Assembly (NCBI GenBank): GCA_036186865.1
Contig: AP025056.1
Coordinates: 32,340,398-32,404,397, forward strand
Origin: Eustoma russellianum
Taxonomy: Eukaryota > Streptophyta > Magnoliopsida > Gentianales > Gentianaceae
Length of the DNA: 64,000 bases
Direction: 5' to 3'
In this document: positions 45,124 to 56,168 of the stretch, in pieces
How the letters are laid out: every line of letters begins with the position of its first letter
Numbering within the stretch: the first letter of the stretch is position 1
Notes under the pieces: generated by a model
What the model was told of the DNA's origin: nothing
Databases searched by the model: none
The model's input: only the letters and a program-made list of their open reading frames with translations
Translations under genes and position numbers: made by a program

Positions 45124-46028
45124 GCTTAGGATCCTTTTTGTTTATCTTTAATTTGAGCAGACATCGATTTGTACTTGAACTCTTCATCAATGAAAATCTC
45201 TTTTTGGCTCAGTTGACTCTTTTTCCTTTAGCAATTTTATCAAGTTTATTCTTCAATACTATTGTTGCTAACTCTTCATGTCAGTCTTAACAAACTTGAT
45301 CAACCTTATTGAAAATAAACTAACTCTTCAAGTCATAGAATGAACCTGTCGCTGGGCTGAGCTAACTCATGAATAAATTTGAGATGAACTCTGCCTTGTT
45401 TAGGTCAGGCTCTGACTTGGACCATAGTTGTGCTTCCAACTCTTGAATGTGTAACATTGCTTTTTAACGCAACTTTATCTAGTTGGGCTAGTTCAGATAA
45501 GGCATATGCACCTTGTTTGATTTCAGTTCGGCCTCCTTATGCTAAGAGTATTTTTGAGGCTTGTTCGTGCAAGTCTTCATTTTAGGAAATTTTTACCTCA
45601 GGCCTGCTGAGGTCCTGCAAGTCATTCTTTGGACTTTTATCTCGGAACTGCCGAGGTCTGGATTTTCCCTTTAACAAGTTTTTGCCTCGGTCTTGACGAG
45701 GTCTTAATGTGCTCTCACGCGAGTTTTTGTCTCGGACCTACCGAGGTCTTGATCTGCCATTTAACGGTCTTTTGCCTCGGGCCTGCCGAGGTCTTGATGT
45801 ACCCTTTAGCGGGCATTTGCCTCAAACCTGCGAGGTCTTTATGTACCCTTTAGCGGGCATTTGCCTCGGACCTGCGAGGTCTTTATGTATCCTTTAGCGG
45901 GCATTTGCCTCAGACCTGCCGAGGTCTTGTATGAGCTTTCCATAGTGCTCAGAATTTGCTTGGACACTTGACTCTTGAGAGATGCCTCAGAAAAATTGTG
46001 TTGATATACAAAATGGTTACAATTTACA
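45124..46028 (-). other. Non-coding spacer between the additional ORF and integrase
   Basis: Contains the 45-bp array (45595-45930) and otherwise T-rich plus-strand DNA. Short plus-strand frames over the array are repeat translations. Confidence 0.65.
45595..45930. repeat. 45-bp tandem array in the Tat spacer
   Basis: Units start near 45681, 45725, 45771, 45816, 45860 and 45904, plus two more diverged ones to the left. Consensus: 'TTTGCCTCGGACCTGCCGAG' followed by 'GTCTTGATGTACCCTTTAGCGGGCA'. Each unit has a GACCTGCCGAGGTC-type near-palindrome. Confidence 0.92.
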
Positions 46029-47983
46029 TCATTGATGCAGAAGTCTGAGGTGAGAAATGTGCCAAGTTCGTGGAAGAGTTCGTCCCTCTAAAGTCTGCAA
46101 CTTGTAGGCTCCTGTTGGGAATACTTCAACGATGCGGCAAGGACCTTCCCACCTAGGATTAAAGGTTCCCGCCGAGACTGCATGGCTGACTTCGTTGTCA
46201 CGCATCACCAGATCTCCCACTCAAAAGGATCTCGGACGTACTCGAGAGTTGTAATACTGGGAAATCAAGTTCTTATACTGAGCCATGCGAATGTGAGCTC
46301 GATCTCTCTTCTGTTCGAGTTCATCCAAGTTTAACCGTAGTTCTTGGTTATTATCTGAAGCAGAGTAATAATCCACTCGAGTTGAGGTAGAGCCGATCTC
46401 AGCAGGATTAATGGCCTCTGTGCCATACACTAGTGAGAAAGGGGTTTCCTTTGTTGAAGTGGATGGAGTAGTCCGGTAGGCCCATAAGACGCTGGGTAAT
46501 TCTTCCACCCAACTAGTGTCAGCTTTGTCCAGGCGCTTTTTAAGACCATCCTTGATGATCCTGTTGGCAAGCTCTACTTGGTCATTTGACTGGGGATGAG
46601 CTACTGAGGTGAAGCGTTGCTTGATGTGCAAATCAAGACACCAACTCTTCACCGGATCCTCAGCAAACTGCCTGCCGTTGTCTGAGATCAAGCTCTGGGG
46701 TAGGCCGAATCGACAGATGATGTTTTTCCATAGAAACTTTTTGACTTGGGCCCCAGTTATGGTGGCTAGCGGCTCAGCCTCTATCCATTTAGTGAAGTAG
46801 TCAATCGCTACTAGCAGAAACCTAACTGAGCCGGGAGCTCGAGGCAGAGGCCCCACTAAGTCCATACCCCACTGCACAAACGGCCAAGGACTGGAAATAT
46901 TGGTCAACTCATGGCTCGGCAAATGAGAGATCGGAGCATGAGCTTGACATGATGGGCACTTCTTGACCAACTCTTCTGCGTCTTTGCGAATATTGGGCCA
47001 ATAATAACCGGCTAAGTAACACTTGCGGGCAAGAGAGCGTGCTCCAGAATGGCTTCCACATATGCCCAAGTGCATCTCCCGAAGAATATAATCACCTTCA
47101 TCCTCAGGTACGCAACGCAACCACGGCTGAGAAAAAGATTTTCTGTACAGTTGATCGTTAAAGAGTGCGTACCTGGAAGCCTTCAGGCGGAGACGCCGAG
47201 CTTGTGACTTGTCATCGGGTTGGGTCCGATGTTGCAGATAGGTGACTATCTCGTCCATCCAGGTATTATGATAGTCTTGCTGCAAGACTTCATTTCCATC
47301 AAAGGCACGATGTTTCACCAGCTCTACAACAATCTTTTTTCCAATAGTGGCCGAGGTGGATGAGGCCAGCCGAGATAGTGCATCAGCTCGTTTGTTGGCC
47401 GACCTGGGGATGTGTTCTATCATAAAGCGTTCAAACATTCCTTTCAAATGCTGAACCTTAGCCAAATACCGCTTCATGTTGTCCTCCTTGGCTTCATAGT
47501 CTCCATTAATCTGAGAAACTACGAGCTGTGAGTCACTTCGGGCGGTTATTTGCTGTGCCCCCAGTTTTCGAGCTAAACTCAGCCCAGCTATCAGAGCCTC
47601 GTACTCGGCCTCATTATTAGTGGCCTCAAAGTCGAAACACAAGGCGTACTCCATCTCTTCCTCATTTGGATTAATTATTAGGAGCCCGGCTCCACTTCCG
47701 TCCTTCGAAGAAGACCCATCTACATATAAGATCCAACCTTGTGCTGGAGGAAGATTTTCTTCAACAGATATCCCTTCGGCTAGAAAGTCAGCCAAAGCTT
47801 GAGCTTTAATAGAAGTGCGTGACTTATAGTTGATGTCATACTTAGCAAGCTCCATTGCCCACTTAGCAGCTCGACCTGAAGTGCCTGGCCTAGATAAAAT
47901 TTGCTTCAAGGGCTGATCCATCACCACGATTATGGGATGAGCTTGAAGATAGGGTCGGAACTTTCTTGCCGCCACTATCAGTG
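46029..47983 (-). pseudogene. Tat element: RNase H C-terminus, second RNase H, integrase
   Basis: After the frameshift the frame is open from 47983 to 46221, then TGA at 46221-46223, then in-frame to 46029. Domains in order: end of the first RNase H ('VMDQPLKQILSRPGTSGRAA'); second RNase H with 'ILYVDGSSSKDGSGAG', 'TNNEAEYEALIAGL', 'ARSDSQLVVSQI' and 'NKRADALSRLAS' (D-E-D-D all present); integrase zinc finger ('HLGICGSHSGARSL', 'CPSCQAHA'); the core with D ('GMDLVGPLP'), D ('ISDNGRQF') and E (expected, in 'QSNDQVELANRI', canonical 'NGQVE'); and a C-terminal 'GDLVMRDN..RWEGPCRIV' segment. It would cut the RNA/DNA hybrid and integrate cDNA. Confidence 0.93.
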
Positions 47984-49321
47984 CTAAGATGATTTTTCAG
48001 CATTAGGATAACGCACTTCAGCTCCGTGCAGAACTTTGCTAGCGAAGTAAATGGGTTTCTGTACAGCATCCTGCTCTCTGAGCAGAACTGCGCTCACTGC
48101 CTCATGGCAAGTTGACAAATATATGTACAAAGTCTCCCCGGGTAGAGGAGATGTAAGCATAGGCACCTCGGACAGGTGTGCTTTTAAGTCATCAAAAGCT
48201 TTCTGGCACTGGTCATCCCAGAGAAAAGCAGTTCGTTTCTTCAAGATTTGGAAGAAGGGTAACGATCTCTCAGCTGACTTAGAAAGAAATCTGCTCAAGG
48301 TAGCAATTCGGCCTGTCAACCTCTGAACCTCTTTGATGTTCCGAGGTGGGTGCATGCTTTCTAAGGCTTTAGCCTTGGCGGGGTTGGCCTGTACCCCTTC
48401 CTTGGAAACCATTTATCCGAGAAACTTTCCCGTACGTACTCCAAAGGTACATTTTTTCGGGTTCAGACTTATACGGGACTCTCTTAGGATGCCAAACACT
48501 TCTTGGAGGTTTGAGATATACTGATCAAGAGTTCTGCTCTTGATCAACATATCGTCAATGTAAACTTCCATAATTCGGTCAATTTGATCTCGGAATATCG
48601 AGTTGACCAAACGTTGGTAAGTAGCCCCTGCGTTTTTTAGACCGAAGGGCATGCTGACATAACAATAAGTGCCCGACTCTGTAATAAAAGAAGTCTTTTC
48701 CTGATCCTCCTTTGCCATCATGATCTGATGATAGCCTTTGAAAGCATCAAGGAAATCAAAGACCTCGTACCCCAAGGTGGAATCCACCAATCTGTCAATC
48801 TTTGGTAAAGGGTAACAGTCTTTCGAGCATGCCTTGTTCAGGTCAGTGTAGTCTACGCACATTCTCCAGGTCTTGTCGGGTTTGGGGACTACAACAGGAT
48901 TGGCCAACCAAATCGGATACAAGACCTCTTCAATGAACTTTGCCATAAGGAGTTTCTCAACCTCCCCTGCTATCACCTTGTTTCGTTCTAGGGCAAAGTT
49001 TCTTTTCTTCTGCTTAATGGGTCTGACCTGAGGATCCACATTAAGCCGATGTTCTGTTAAGGAAGTCGGGATCACGGGCATGTCCCCTGCTGTCCATGCA
49101 AAAATTTCTGCGAACTCCCTTAGCAAGCTCTGAAGCTGAGTCAACGTTTCAGCCGGCATCCAGGTCCCAATCTTGATTGTGTTATTGGGCCAACCTGGGT
49201 CTACAATGAATTCCTGAACCGCGTCATCTGTGTGCAAACGCTCGTCAGTTGGGGGAATGAGATCATCCAGAACAACCTGCTGGACAAACCCACTCCCTTG
49301 GGTAGCCACTGCATAACAATT
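47984..49321 (-). pseudogene. Tat element: reverse transcriptase and first RNase H
   Basis: Motifs: 'MCVDYTDLNKACSKDCYPLP', 'FDFLDAFKGYHQI', 'SMPFGLKNAGATYQRLV' and the catalytic YIDD at about 48551-48562 ('MEVYIDDMLIKS'). A TAA at 48413-48415 replaces the Tyr codon of 'FLGYMVSKEG'. Connection and RNase H follow ('NIKEVQRLTGRIATLSRF', 'LYIYLSTCHEAVSAVLLRE', 'KPIYFASKVLHGAEVRYPNAEK') until a one-base loss in an A run near 47995 shifts the frame. Confidence 0.94.
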
Positions 49322-49948
49322 CTAGGCTATAGGAATATCCCATTGCAAAGTAACTACTCCATCTGGGGTAGGAAACTTCATGCTGACATGCAAGGGGGAT
49401 ATTACGGCTTCCAGAGCTACTAGCGCTAGTCGGCCTAAGAGAATGTTATAGGCCGACCTCTCTTTGACCACCACGAAATCCATCCATAAACAACGGTAAG
49501 CAGGAGGTCTGCTAAAACTGACACTAAGTGTGATCATGCCAGCTGGCCGAACAGGCATACCAGTGAATCCAAATAAAAGAGAAGTTACTGGAGTCATTTG
49601 AGAGTCTGCTAAACCCAATTGTTTATATACATGATAGTACATGATATTCACAGCACTCCCGGTATCCACATAGACTCTTCGTACTTCTACAATTCTATCT
49701 GGTGCCATATGTATACACAATCCAATTACTAGACCCGTATTATTAGAGTCTAGTGAAATAAAATCTTCTGGTCTGTAGACCAGTTCCCGAGCTAACCTTC
49801 GCTTTTTTGGGGGAGGCCCAGATGACGTCCCTGACGTACTGGGACCCCCCTGATTTTGCTGAGGCGGCCCTCCAAAGATGGTGTAAATTATAGAATTTAT
49901 TTGGGGTTGTACTGCGGCCTCTTGTCGGTCTCTGTCCCCATCATCGTC
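49322..49948 (-). pseudogene. Tat element: protease region
   Basis: Same frame as gag. The N-terminal linker ('IIYTIFGGPPQQNQGGPSTS', 'KKRRLARELVY') is followed by the aspartic protease active site 'VYVDTGSAVNIMYYHV' at about 49665-49620. TAG at 49322-49324 separates it from reverse transcriptase. Confidence 0.88.
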
Positions 49949-51415
49949 CTACCTGGGACGTGCGGGTGGAGTCTCGGGTCGGCACTTATCCTTCTGAGGA
50001 TTTTGTCGGAAACTCAGACGATTGTGGAGACGTGAGCGTGGGTCGTAGAATTGCTTCAGGTGCCCCAACTCAATTAGCTTCCGAATTGCTTGGGCCAATT
50101 GCCGACAGTCTTCTGTATCATGGCCGACATCTCGATGATATCGGCAGTACAGCTTCGGATCCCTCTTATCTCTGGGACCTGCCAGAGGTTTCGGGTCCGT
50201 TCTTAAACCATCTCTTTCCATGACGGCCAAAATTCTATCTTTTGAGTCCAGAAGGGGCAGACCCTCTCTACCTCGTTTGCCTCGGCCCCCAAGGCGATCG
50301 AACGCACTGCGTCGATCACGCTTGTCCTCATTTTGGTCTATTTTGGCACTAGGCCGAGCTTCATGCCGAGTACTCTGCTCGGCCTCTTTCTTTAACCGGT
50401 TTGCCTCTTCTCCACGGGCAAACTGGTGTGCCTTTTCCAGGCATTCCCTCAACGTGGTGGGTCCCTCTTCAGCGAGCTGAGAGAAGAGACGACCCGCCCT
50501 AAGACCATTGATGAATGCAGCAGCCTTTACTCCTTTATTCCGGTCACTGACCTGCAGTGACTCGTCCGAGAAGCGCTGCATATATTTCAGCACGGACTCT
50601 TCAGGACCTTGTTTTAAAGTCATCAGGTGTGAAGAGTTTTTGATAAATGGCGCACTTGATACGAACTGGGACTTGAACTTCTGCGCCAACTGTCTAAAGG
50701 AGTCCACTGACTGAGGTGGAAGCTCCTGGAACCATCTTCTAGCCTTCCCCCGCAGATACATAGGGAAGGTCTTGCACCGGAGCGGATCTGGGATGTTTTT
50801 CAGGCTCATGGCCGTCTGAAACTGAAAAAGGTGATCAGTTGGATCAGACGTCCCATCATAGGTATCCATTTTTGGCACCTTAAAGTTATCTGGTGCCAAA
50901 TACTCCGCGATGTCCCAAGAAAACGGGCTTTCTTGGATCACCCTCATATATTCTGGTCTGGGCTCCTCAGGTCGGCTCCTCGGCTTGTGAGGATCAGCCT
51001 CCTGACGTACGCTCTTGAAAGATTGGGGCCTTACGCCAAGGCACTGCCTGGGCAAAGGCACCGACTCCACCGTAGGGGCTTTGTCACCGCTACGCCTTGC
51101 ATCTGCCATAAAACCCTGGTGGTGAGAAGATTGTCGTTGAGTCTTCTCCTTCGCATGGAGGGAGGTAGAATCTTCTTCCATGTACTCTAACTCATGATGC
51201 TTTCCTTTAAGCCGCTCTACAACGGCTTCGAACACGTCCAAATTCTCGGCCACATATTTCATGGCCTTTTCTTTCTCATCTGTAGTTACCGCTGGCACCT
51301 TCTTTGCTTCTGGCTCTAGTCTCCTGGAATCCTATCCAGGATGAACAGAGCGAGTGTCTTTTCGGCGGTGATGATTTGAGGACTCTCCTAGTCCCTCGCG
51401 GGCTTCTTTACCCAT
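49949..51415 (-). pseudogene. Tat element: gag
   Basis: The likely start is ATG 51415-51413 (MGKEAREGLGESSNHHRR); an in-frame TAG at 51332-51334 (after HPG) interrupts it, and the downstream part from 51331 is open for about 460 codons. The capsid-type Retrotrans_gag region is at 50820-50420 ('FQTAMSLKNIPDPLRCKTFP', 'ARRWFQELPPQSVDSFRQLA'), then a basic Arg/Lys-rich linker and a zinc-binding motif 'YCRYHRDVGHDTEDC'. It ends with TAG at 49949-49951 in the same frame as protease, so that stop could be either a readthrough signal or a mutation. Confidence 0.9.
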
Positions 51416-51480
51416 CTGAGCTGACTTGAAAGCTTAAATAGTGTGATTAAGAAGACTTAGGTAACGGAGGTTCGGGCCCT

Positions 51481-51493
51481 CCTTCTAGCGCCA
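51481..51493 (-). other. Candidate primer binding site of the Tat element
   Basis: The minus strand reads TGGCGCTAGAAGG three bases inside the 5' LTR. It starts with TGG as expected for the complement of a tRNA CCA end; I have not identified the tRNA. Confidence 0.6.
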
Positions 51494-51496
51494 ATA

Positions 51497-52484
51497 TGAT
51501 GATGTCGGATTATATCACCAAGTATTTGTTTGATGTGGTGGGTTACGCCGTTAGATCTCCGTCAGTTGTTTGTTCTGGGCGATTAGCCGACCTGCACAAA
51601 GGAAAAGGATCAGAGGACCCAGGATCTATGGTCCCGGGTAATACCCTCCGACGATCAAGTCAGTCAAGGCCATTTTAGGAGAGGTTTATATACTGAGGAA
51701 AGTTTGTAAATAGAGGTTTTCTGGTAAACCTGTACTTTCACCGTGAGGAAGATGAGTTACTGTAGTGAGTTGTCAAAATGTAGCTTGTCCTTCTCTCTGC
51801 TGCTGCCCTGCCTTTGACGGTTTGGGCCAATGCATGGGCAGAGCCCGGAAATCGTGATAGGCAGAGAGGTCATTTGGATGACTCCTGCTCTTGCATGCTC
51901 GCCAAGTGGCTCGGTACTGAGCTGAGTAAGCTATCTTGGGACACCTGGCTGGGAGTTTCACCTGGTAGAATTACCCAGGGTAAACTCCTAGAACCGAGAT
52001 GAAGTCCTCTAGAAGCACTCAGAAGTGCCCGAGATGGCTAAGGGCGTAGGGTCAGCTTGCCGAGATGAAAGTGGCCGACTTCAAAGAGCATTGGTAGGCC
52101 TTTTATAATGTTCGCAGCTGACGTCACCAGTGTGATCCGAGATCAGTGGGTAGACCGGATCCGAGGCCGAGTACAGCACTTTGGCCGAGATGGAGCTGTA
52201 GGGCGAGATGAGGCCTTGAGGCCGAGATGCGACCCTTAGGCCTAAATGAGGCCTTTAGACCGAGATGAGATCTTTAGCCCCCAGAGGGCACTGAGACCGT
52301 GTGGCCGAGATGGCAAAGGGGCCCTGTGGCCGAGATGGCAAAGGGACCCTGTGGCCGAGATGGACTGTTTGTCCGCATGTGACCTGGTCAACCTCCTGGC
52401 CTACCTGCAGTACTTAGTCATTTTTACGCCCCCACTTCAGCGTTGACCGTTATTGACTAACGGGGGGTATTTTTTGGCTCATCA
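51497..52484 (-). repeat. 5' LTR of the Tat element
   Basis: TGATGATGTCGG ... GGCTCATCA, both termini intact, about 97 percent identical to 41196-42189. It lacks a short 'TTATATGAC'-like insertion present in the other LTR near 41515. Confidence 0.95.
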
Positions 52485-52489
52485 GGAAT
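52485..52489. repeat. Target site duplication GGAAT, right copy
   Basis: Matches 41191-41195. Confidence 0.92.
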
Positions 52490-53191
52490 TAAACATTGAA
52501 TCAAACGACGAACCATTAGATTCATAAATAGATAAAATAGACAACTTAAAATTAAAACAGACAAAACTTTAATGACGTTTGATTTAAATACGGAAATTAT
52601 ATTTTGAATCAAAATGATAGTCACTGAATATATTTTATAGATAAACTTAGATATAAACTTGAAATTGATAATAGTCATTAAATGATTGATAGAAACAAAA
52701 TTTTATCCAAGGACCAAAGAAGGTGTGAGAGTTTTTAAATATTCTTTTTCTATATTTATGGAACTATTCTAATACGCTTAAACAAACACTTGCAATAGGA
52801 ATTACCTAAAATTATTCTTATTTCTTTTATGTCGTACCTTCTAACCATATACTTCCTTGAAAAATTAAAAAAGCCAAAAGGTTAATAGGAGTATTTAGTG
52901 TTGCCATGTTTATCGTAGGGCGTTGCATAGGTGCTTTAAAAATGAAGTTGTAGGGAGAATGGGAGATGGCCTACAAATCAGATTGTGGGCGATGTGAGTT
53001 ATAGACGAAGGTGACAGTGGTGTGTGTTGCAGGGAGATTCCTTAGTCAACATGAAACAAATGTGACGTTAGCTTTTGTTTTCTTTCTGCATATATGCTCT
53101 TCCTTTTTTCCTTTTTTTTTTCCTCTTTTGAAGCCAATTCTATCTTGCTATATTGCGATCATTGCTTTAAGACAGTGCAGGTAAGGAAGTT
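52490..53191. other. Host spacer with the right copy of the ~85-bp repeat
   Basis: 52512-52592 matches 41113-41190. The remainder is AT-rich with a T-run near 53105-53132. No gene is seen. Confidence 0.6.
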
Positions 53192-53196
53192 AATGA
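53192..53196. repeat. Target site duplication AATGA, left copy
   Basis: AATGA precedes the TGTAGGATAAAT start of the left LTR and follows the right LTR at 59263-59267. Confidence 0.85.
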
Positions 53197-54010
53197 TGTA
53201 GGATAAATGAGTAGAAATCCAGACAACCAAGCAAAAAAATTCAGCCGAGACGTGATTAGATGGTCACTGTACTTAAAGCAATTTTGTCTCTACCGATGAA
53301 CAAATTGGTCTTCAAACAAATGCTTCACAAGATATAACGGCTTTCTTTCTTTCTTTTGCTCTAAGAGAGAATGATTGAACTTGCTTATGGAAGTAATTGA
53401 TAGTGTAGGAATAAGAAGGAGAAGTTGGGGCAAAACAAGTGCTGGAATTTTCATAATATAGCAAAAGTTATTGTGCGTCATGTAAGTTAGCAAGGCCTAC
53501 TATTTATAGGCTTTGGGTTGTGTAAATACCACTTTAAAAACCTATTTCAGCAGTTTAATTAACCTCCATGTCAGTTGCATAACGTTCATATATGAAGGGA
53601 GATGATTCTTGGATGAAAAGATGCAATTCAAAGTGAAAAGTCATGACTTTTGGCACATCGATCGATGTTGGATAGAGAGCTCCAACTTTGCATCCTGCCA
53701 ACATCGATCGATCGATGTATCGATCGATGTCACATTGATCGATCCATATGATCGATCTATGTTGGACAGAGAGATCCAGATTTGCATCGATACCACATCG
53801 ATCGATCGATGTGATCGATCTATGTCCAACATAATACTCAACTTCATTTCAGCTTTCACTTGGTTCGATCCAACTTCCACATGGATCGATCCAAGTGATT
53901 TCTTACAAGTTCAAAGTGTTCAAATGATCTTTCAATCTCTCAAACGACATCTTACATGTTTTTATAAATTTGTAGCACATTTTAAAGTACTTCAAAGTAC
54001 TTTTCCAATA
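53197..54010 (-). repeat. 3' LTR with ATCGAT palindrome cluster
   Basis: The plus strand starts TGTAGGATAAATGAG and ends near TTTTCCAATA; the minus-strand TG start has become TA. Contains the ATCGATCGATG cluster at 53655-53830. Confidence 0.88.
53655..53830. repeat. ATCGATCGATG palindrome cluster, left LTR
   Basis: About eight blocks of 8-16 bp made of ATCGAT/GATCGATC separated by 10-30 bp with 'ATGTTGGA(T/C)AGAGAG(C/A)TCCA' repeats. The plus-strand frame at 53609-54079 translates them as repeated Ile-Asp-Arg and is an artefact. Confidence 0.9.
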
Positions 54011-54022
54011 ATCCCTCACATG
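54011..54022 (-). other. Polypurine tract
   Basis: The minus strand reads CATGTGAGGGAT just before the 3' LTR. Confidence 0.6.
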
Positions 54023-54629
54023 ATCCAAACTTATGTACAAACATTTCTGAACGTTAATAAACCAACCTTTCCACTATAAAACAAAGATAATGACGCATAA
54101 CGGAGCAGTGACAAATGTCTTGAACTGGTCGGTAGTACAATTTGTAGTTATATAAACAGAAATAGGGTGACAACCATCTTGAACCTCATATTTCACTACT
54201 GCTTATATGAACACACAAATGACATGTTATTACATAACTTCTTACAAGTTGTGGTGCATCAATGGCCCTGTACCCAATCCCAGGATTCATAGGTGATCTA
54301 GAGAGTTTTCCAGACTTTTATAGGAAGCGGTCCCACTTCCACACTTACATATGTGTTATTCATCAAGTGTGTACTGCAACACACCACCATCTATAATGGA
54401 TATGAATTATCCATTAAGTGATTTAAATCTCACCCTCAAAAATGCAGTAAGTACTATCCTCGGGCATCAACACAGGAAGGGACATGTACGATAGTACTTA
54501 ATAGAACTTTTCTACAACGTGTTTTTATCACATTGAACTCCGTTTGTAGGATCTCTACAATAGTGAGTTGGGTTCCTCTCATAGAGAGTTCACATCAGAT
54601 GGAATTAGTCACATTCCTTTTGATGTTCT
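54023..54629 (-). other. 3' untranslated part of the copia element
   Basis: Between the end of RNase H and the polypurine tract. No coding frame is visible. Confidence 0.6.
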
Positions 54630-56168
54630 TTGAACAATCTTACAGTTCAGTTCTTTAGTTAAGAGATCTGCAAGGTTCAACTCGATCCTCACGTACTCTA
54701 AGTTGACCACCCCAGAACTAATCAAATCACGCATAATATTGTGCCTCAAATAGATGTGCGGTCTCTTTCCATTATATCTTATTCTTTGCTCGAGCGCTCG
54801 CTACATGTGAATCACAATGAATAAATACGGAAGACATAGGTTTAGTCCACAGAGGAATATCAACAAGTAAATTCCTTAATCATTCCGCTTCTATTCATGC
54901 AAGTTTGAAAACAAAAAATTTTGACTCCATTGTTTATTTAGCCTTACAAGTTTGTTTAGAATATTTCCACGAAATAGCACCACCACCCAAAGTAAACACA
55001 TACCCACTAGTGGAGTTTATTTCATCATTATCTGTGACCCAATTAATATCATAATAACATTCTAACACTGCTGGACAACCATTAAACATGAGTCCTAAAT
55101 ACATAGTTCCTCTTAGATATCTCAATAATCGTTTTAGAGCATCCCAATGTTCTTTGCTAGGATTATGAGTATATCTTGCTAACCTGTTTACAGAATATGC
55201 AACATCTGGCCTAGTGCAATTTATTAGATACATTACACTACCAATGATTCTAGCATGTTCACATTGAGATACACTATCATTTTTATTCTTTTCTAATCTC
55301 ATAGATGAATCATATGGAGTGCTAACAGGTTTAACATCAAAGTGACTGAATTTTCTCAATATCTTTCCAACATAGTGAGATTGGAAAAGAATATACCCCC
55401 ACATTTCTCTACTAATTTAAGACGAAGTATTAAATCTTCTTTTCTCATATCTTTCATTTCAAAGACAAAGGACAAGAATGATCTAGTACCATTTACAACT
55501 CCAATGTTTGTTCCAAAGATTAACAAATCATCCACATATAAACAAACAATCACACCATCAAGATTTTCAAACTTGTTATAAATGCATCTATTAGTTTCAT
55601 TTACAACATATCCACTAGCCAACATGGTATTGTCAAACTTCTCATGCCATTATTTGGGAGTTTGTTTTAAACCATATAAAGATTTCTTCAATCTACAAAC
55701 CTTATGTTCTTGGCCCTTAGCAATCATTCCTTCCGGTTGTTTCATATAAATTTCTTCTTTTAAATCTCCATTTAAAAATACGGTTTTAACATCCATTTGA
55801 AGTACAACTAATTTATAAATGGAGGCTAATGCTATTAACACCCTAATAAATGTTAGTCTAGCAACTGGTGAATATGTGTCAAAGATATCTATCCCTTCTT
55901 GTTTTGTAAAACCCTTAGCAACAAGTCTAGCTTTAAACTTATCAATTGTTCCATCCGCCTTTAGTCTCTTTCTAAAGACCCATTTACAACTGATAGGTTT
56001 ACAACCTCTAGGAAAGTCTGGAAGTTCCCAAGTATTATTTCTAAGTATGGAATCAAGTTCATTATTAATTGCTTCTTTCAACAATTTGGAATCTATAGAC
56101 TTTACTGCTTCTTGATATGTTTTTGGATCGTTTTCCATAATGAAAAATAGTAGCAAAATCATCTCCAA
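54630..56168 (-). pseudogene. Copia reverse transcriptase and RNase H, broken
   Basis: Minus strand: 'FPRGCKPISCKWVFRKRLKA', 'DIFDTYSPVARLTFIRVL', 'LQMDVKTVFLNGDLKEEIYM' and 'KSLYGLKQTPK' then a stop at 55650. Next is a part with the catalytic YVDD ('VCLYVDDLLIFG', about 55540-55520), then '[20 protein letters not shown]' homology and RNase H '[21 protein letters not shown]' to a stop at 54934. The rest of RNase H is still readable with stops: 'FIHCDSHVASARAKN', 'HIYLRHNIMRDLI', ending 'IELNLADLLTKELN' near 54650. The Asp of 'DSDWAGD' has become Asn-Trp ('YDINWVTD'). Confidence 0.9.

Larger units (their letters stand above)
41196..52484 (-). mobile_element. Complete Tat-lineage gypsy retrotransposon, decayed
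   Basis: An 11.3 kb minus-strand element with two LTRs (988 and 994 bp), primer site, gag, protease, reverse transcriptase, RNase H, a second RNase H before integrase, integrase, a tandem-repeat spacer, an antisense additional ORF, a polypurine tract and a 5-bp target duplication. The second RNase H and the antisense 3' ORF are hallmarks of the Tat lineage (Retand-type). LTR divergence is roughly 3 percent by eye. Gag-pol has five in-frame stops and one frameshift. Confidence 0.95.

Noticed and set aside
45629..45897. Two plus-strand frames with repeated Cys-Leu-Gly-Pro
   Set aside because: Translation of the 45-bp tandem array.
45595..45930. CRISPR-like regular spacing
   Set aside because: The 45-bp units are contiguous diverged tandem repeats without unique spacers, in a plant retrotransposon.
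53609..54079. 156-codon plus-strand frame with repeated Ile-Asp-Arg
   Set aside because: Product of the ATCGAT palindrome cluster in an LTR; the equivalent frame in the other LTR has a different length.
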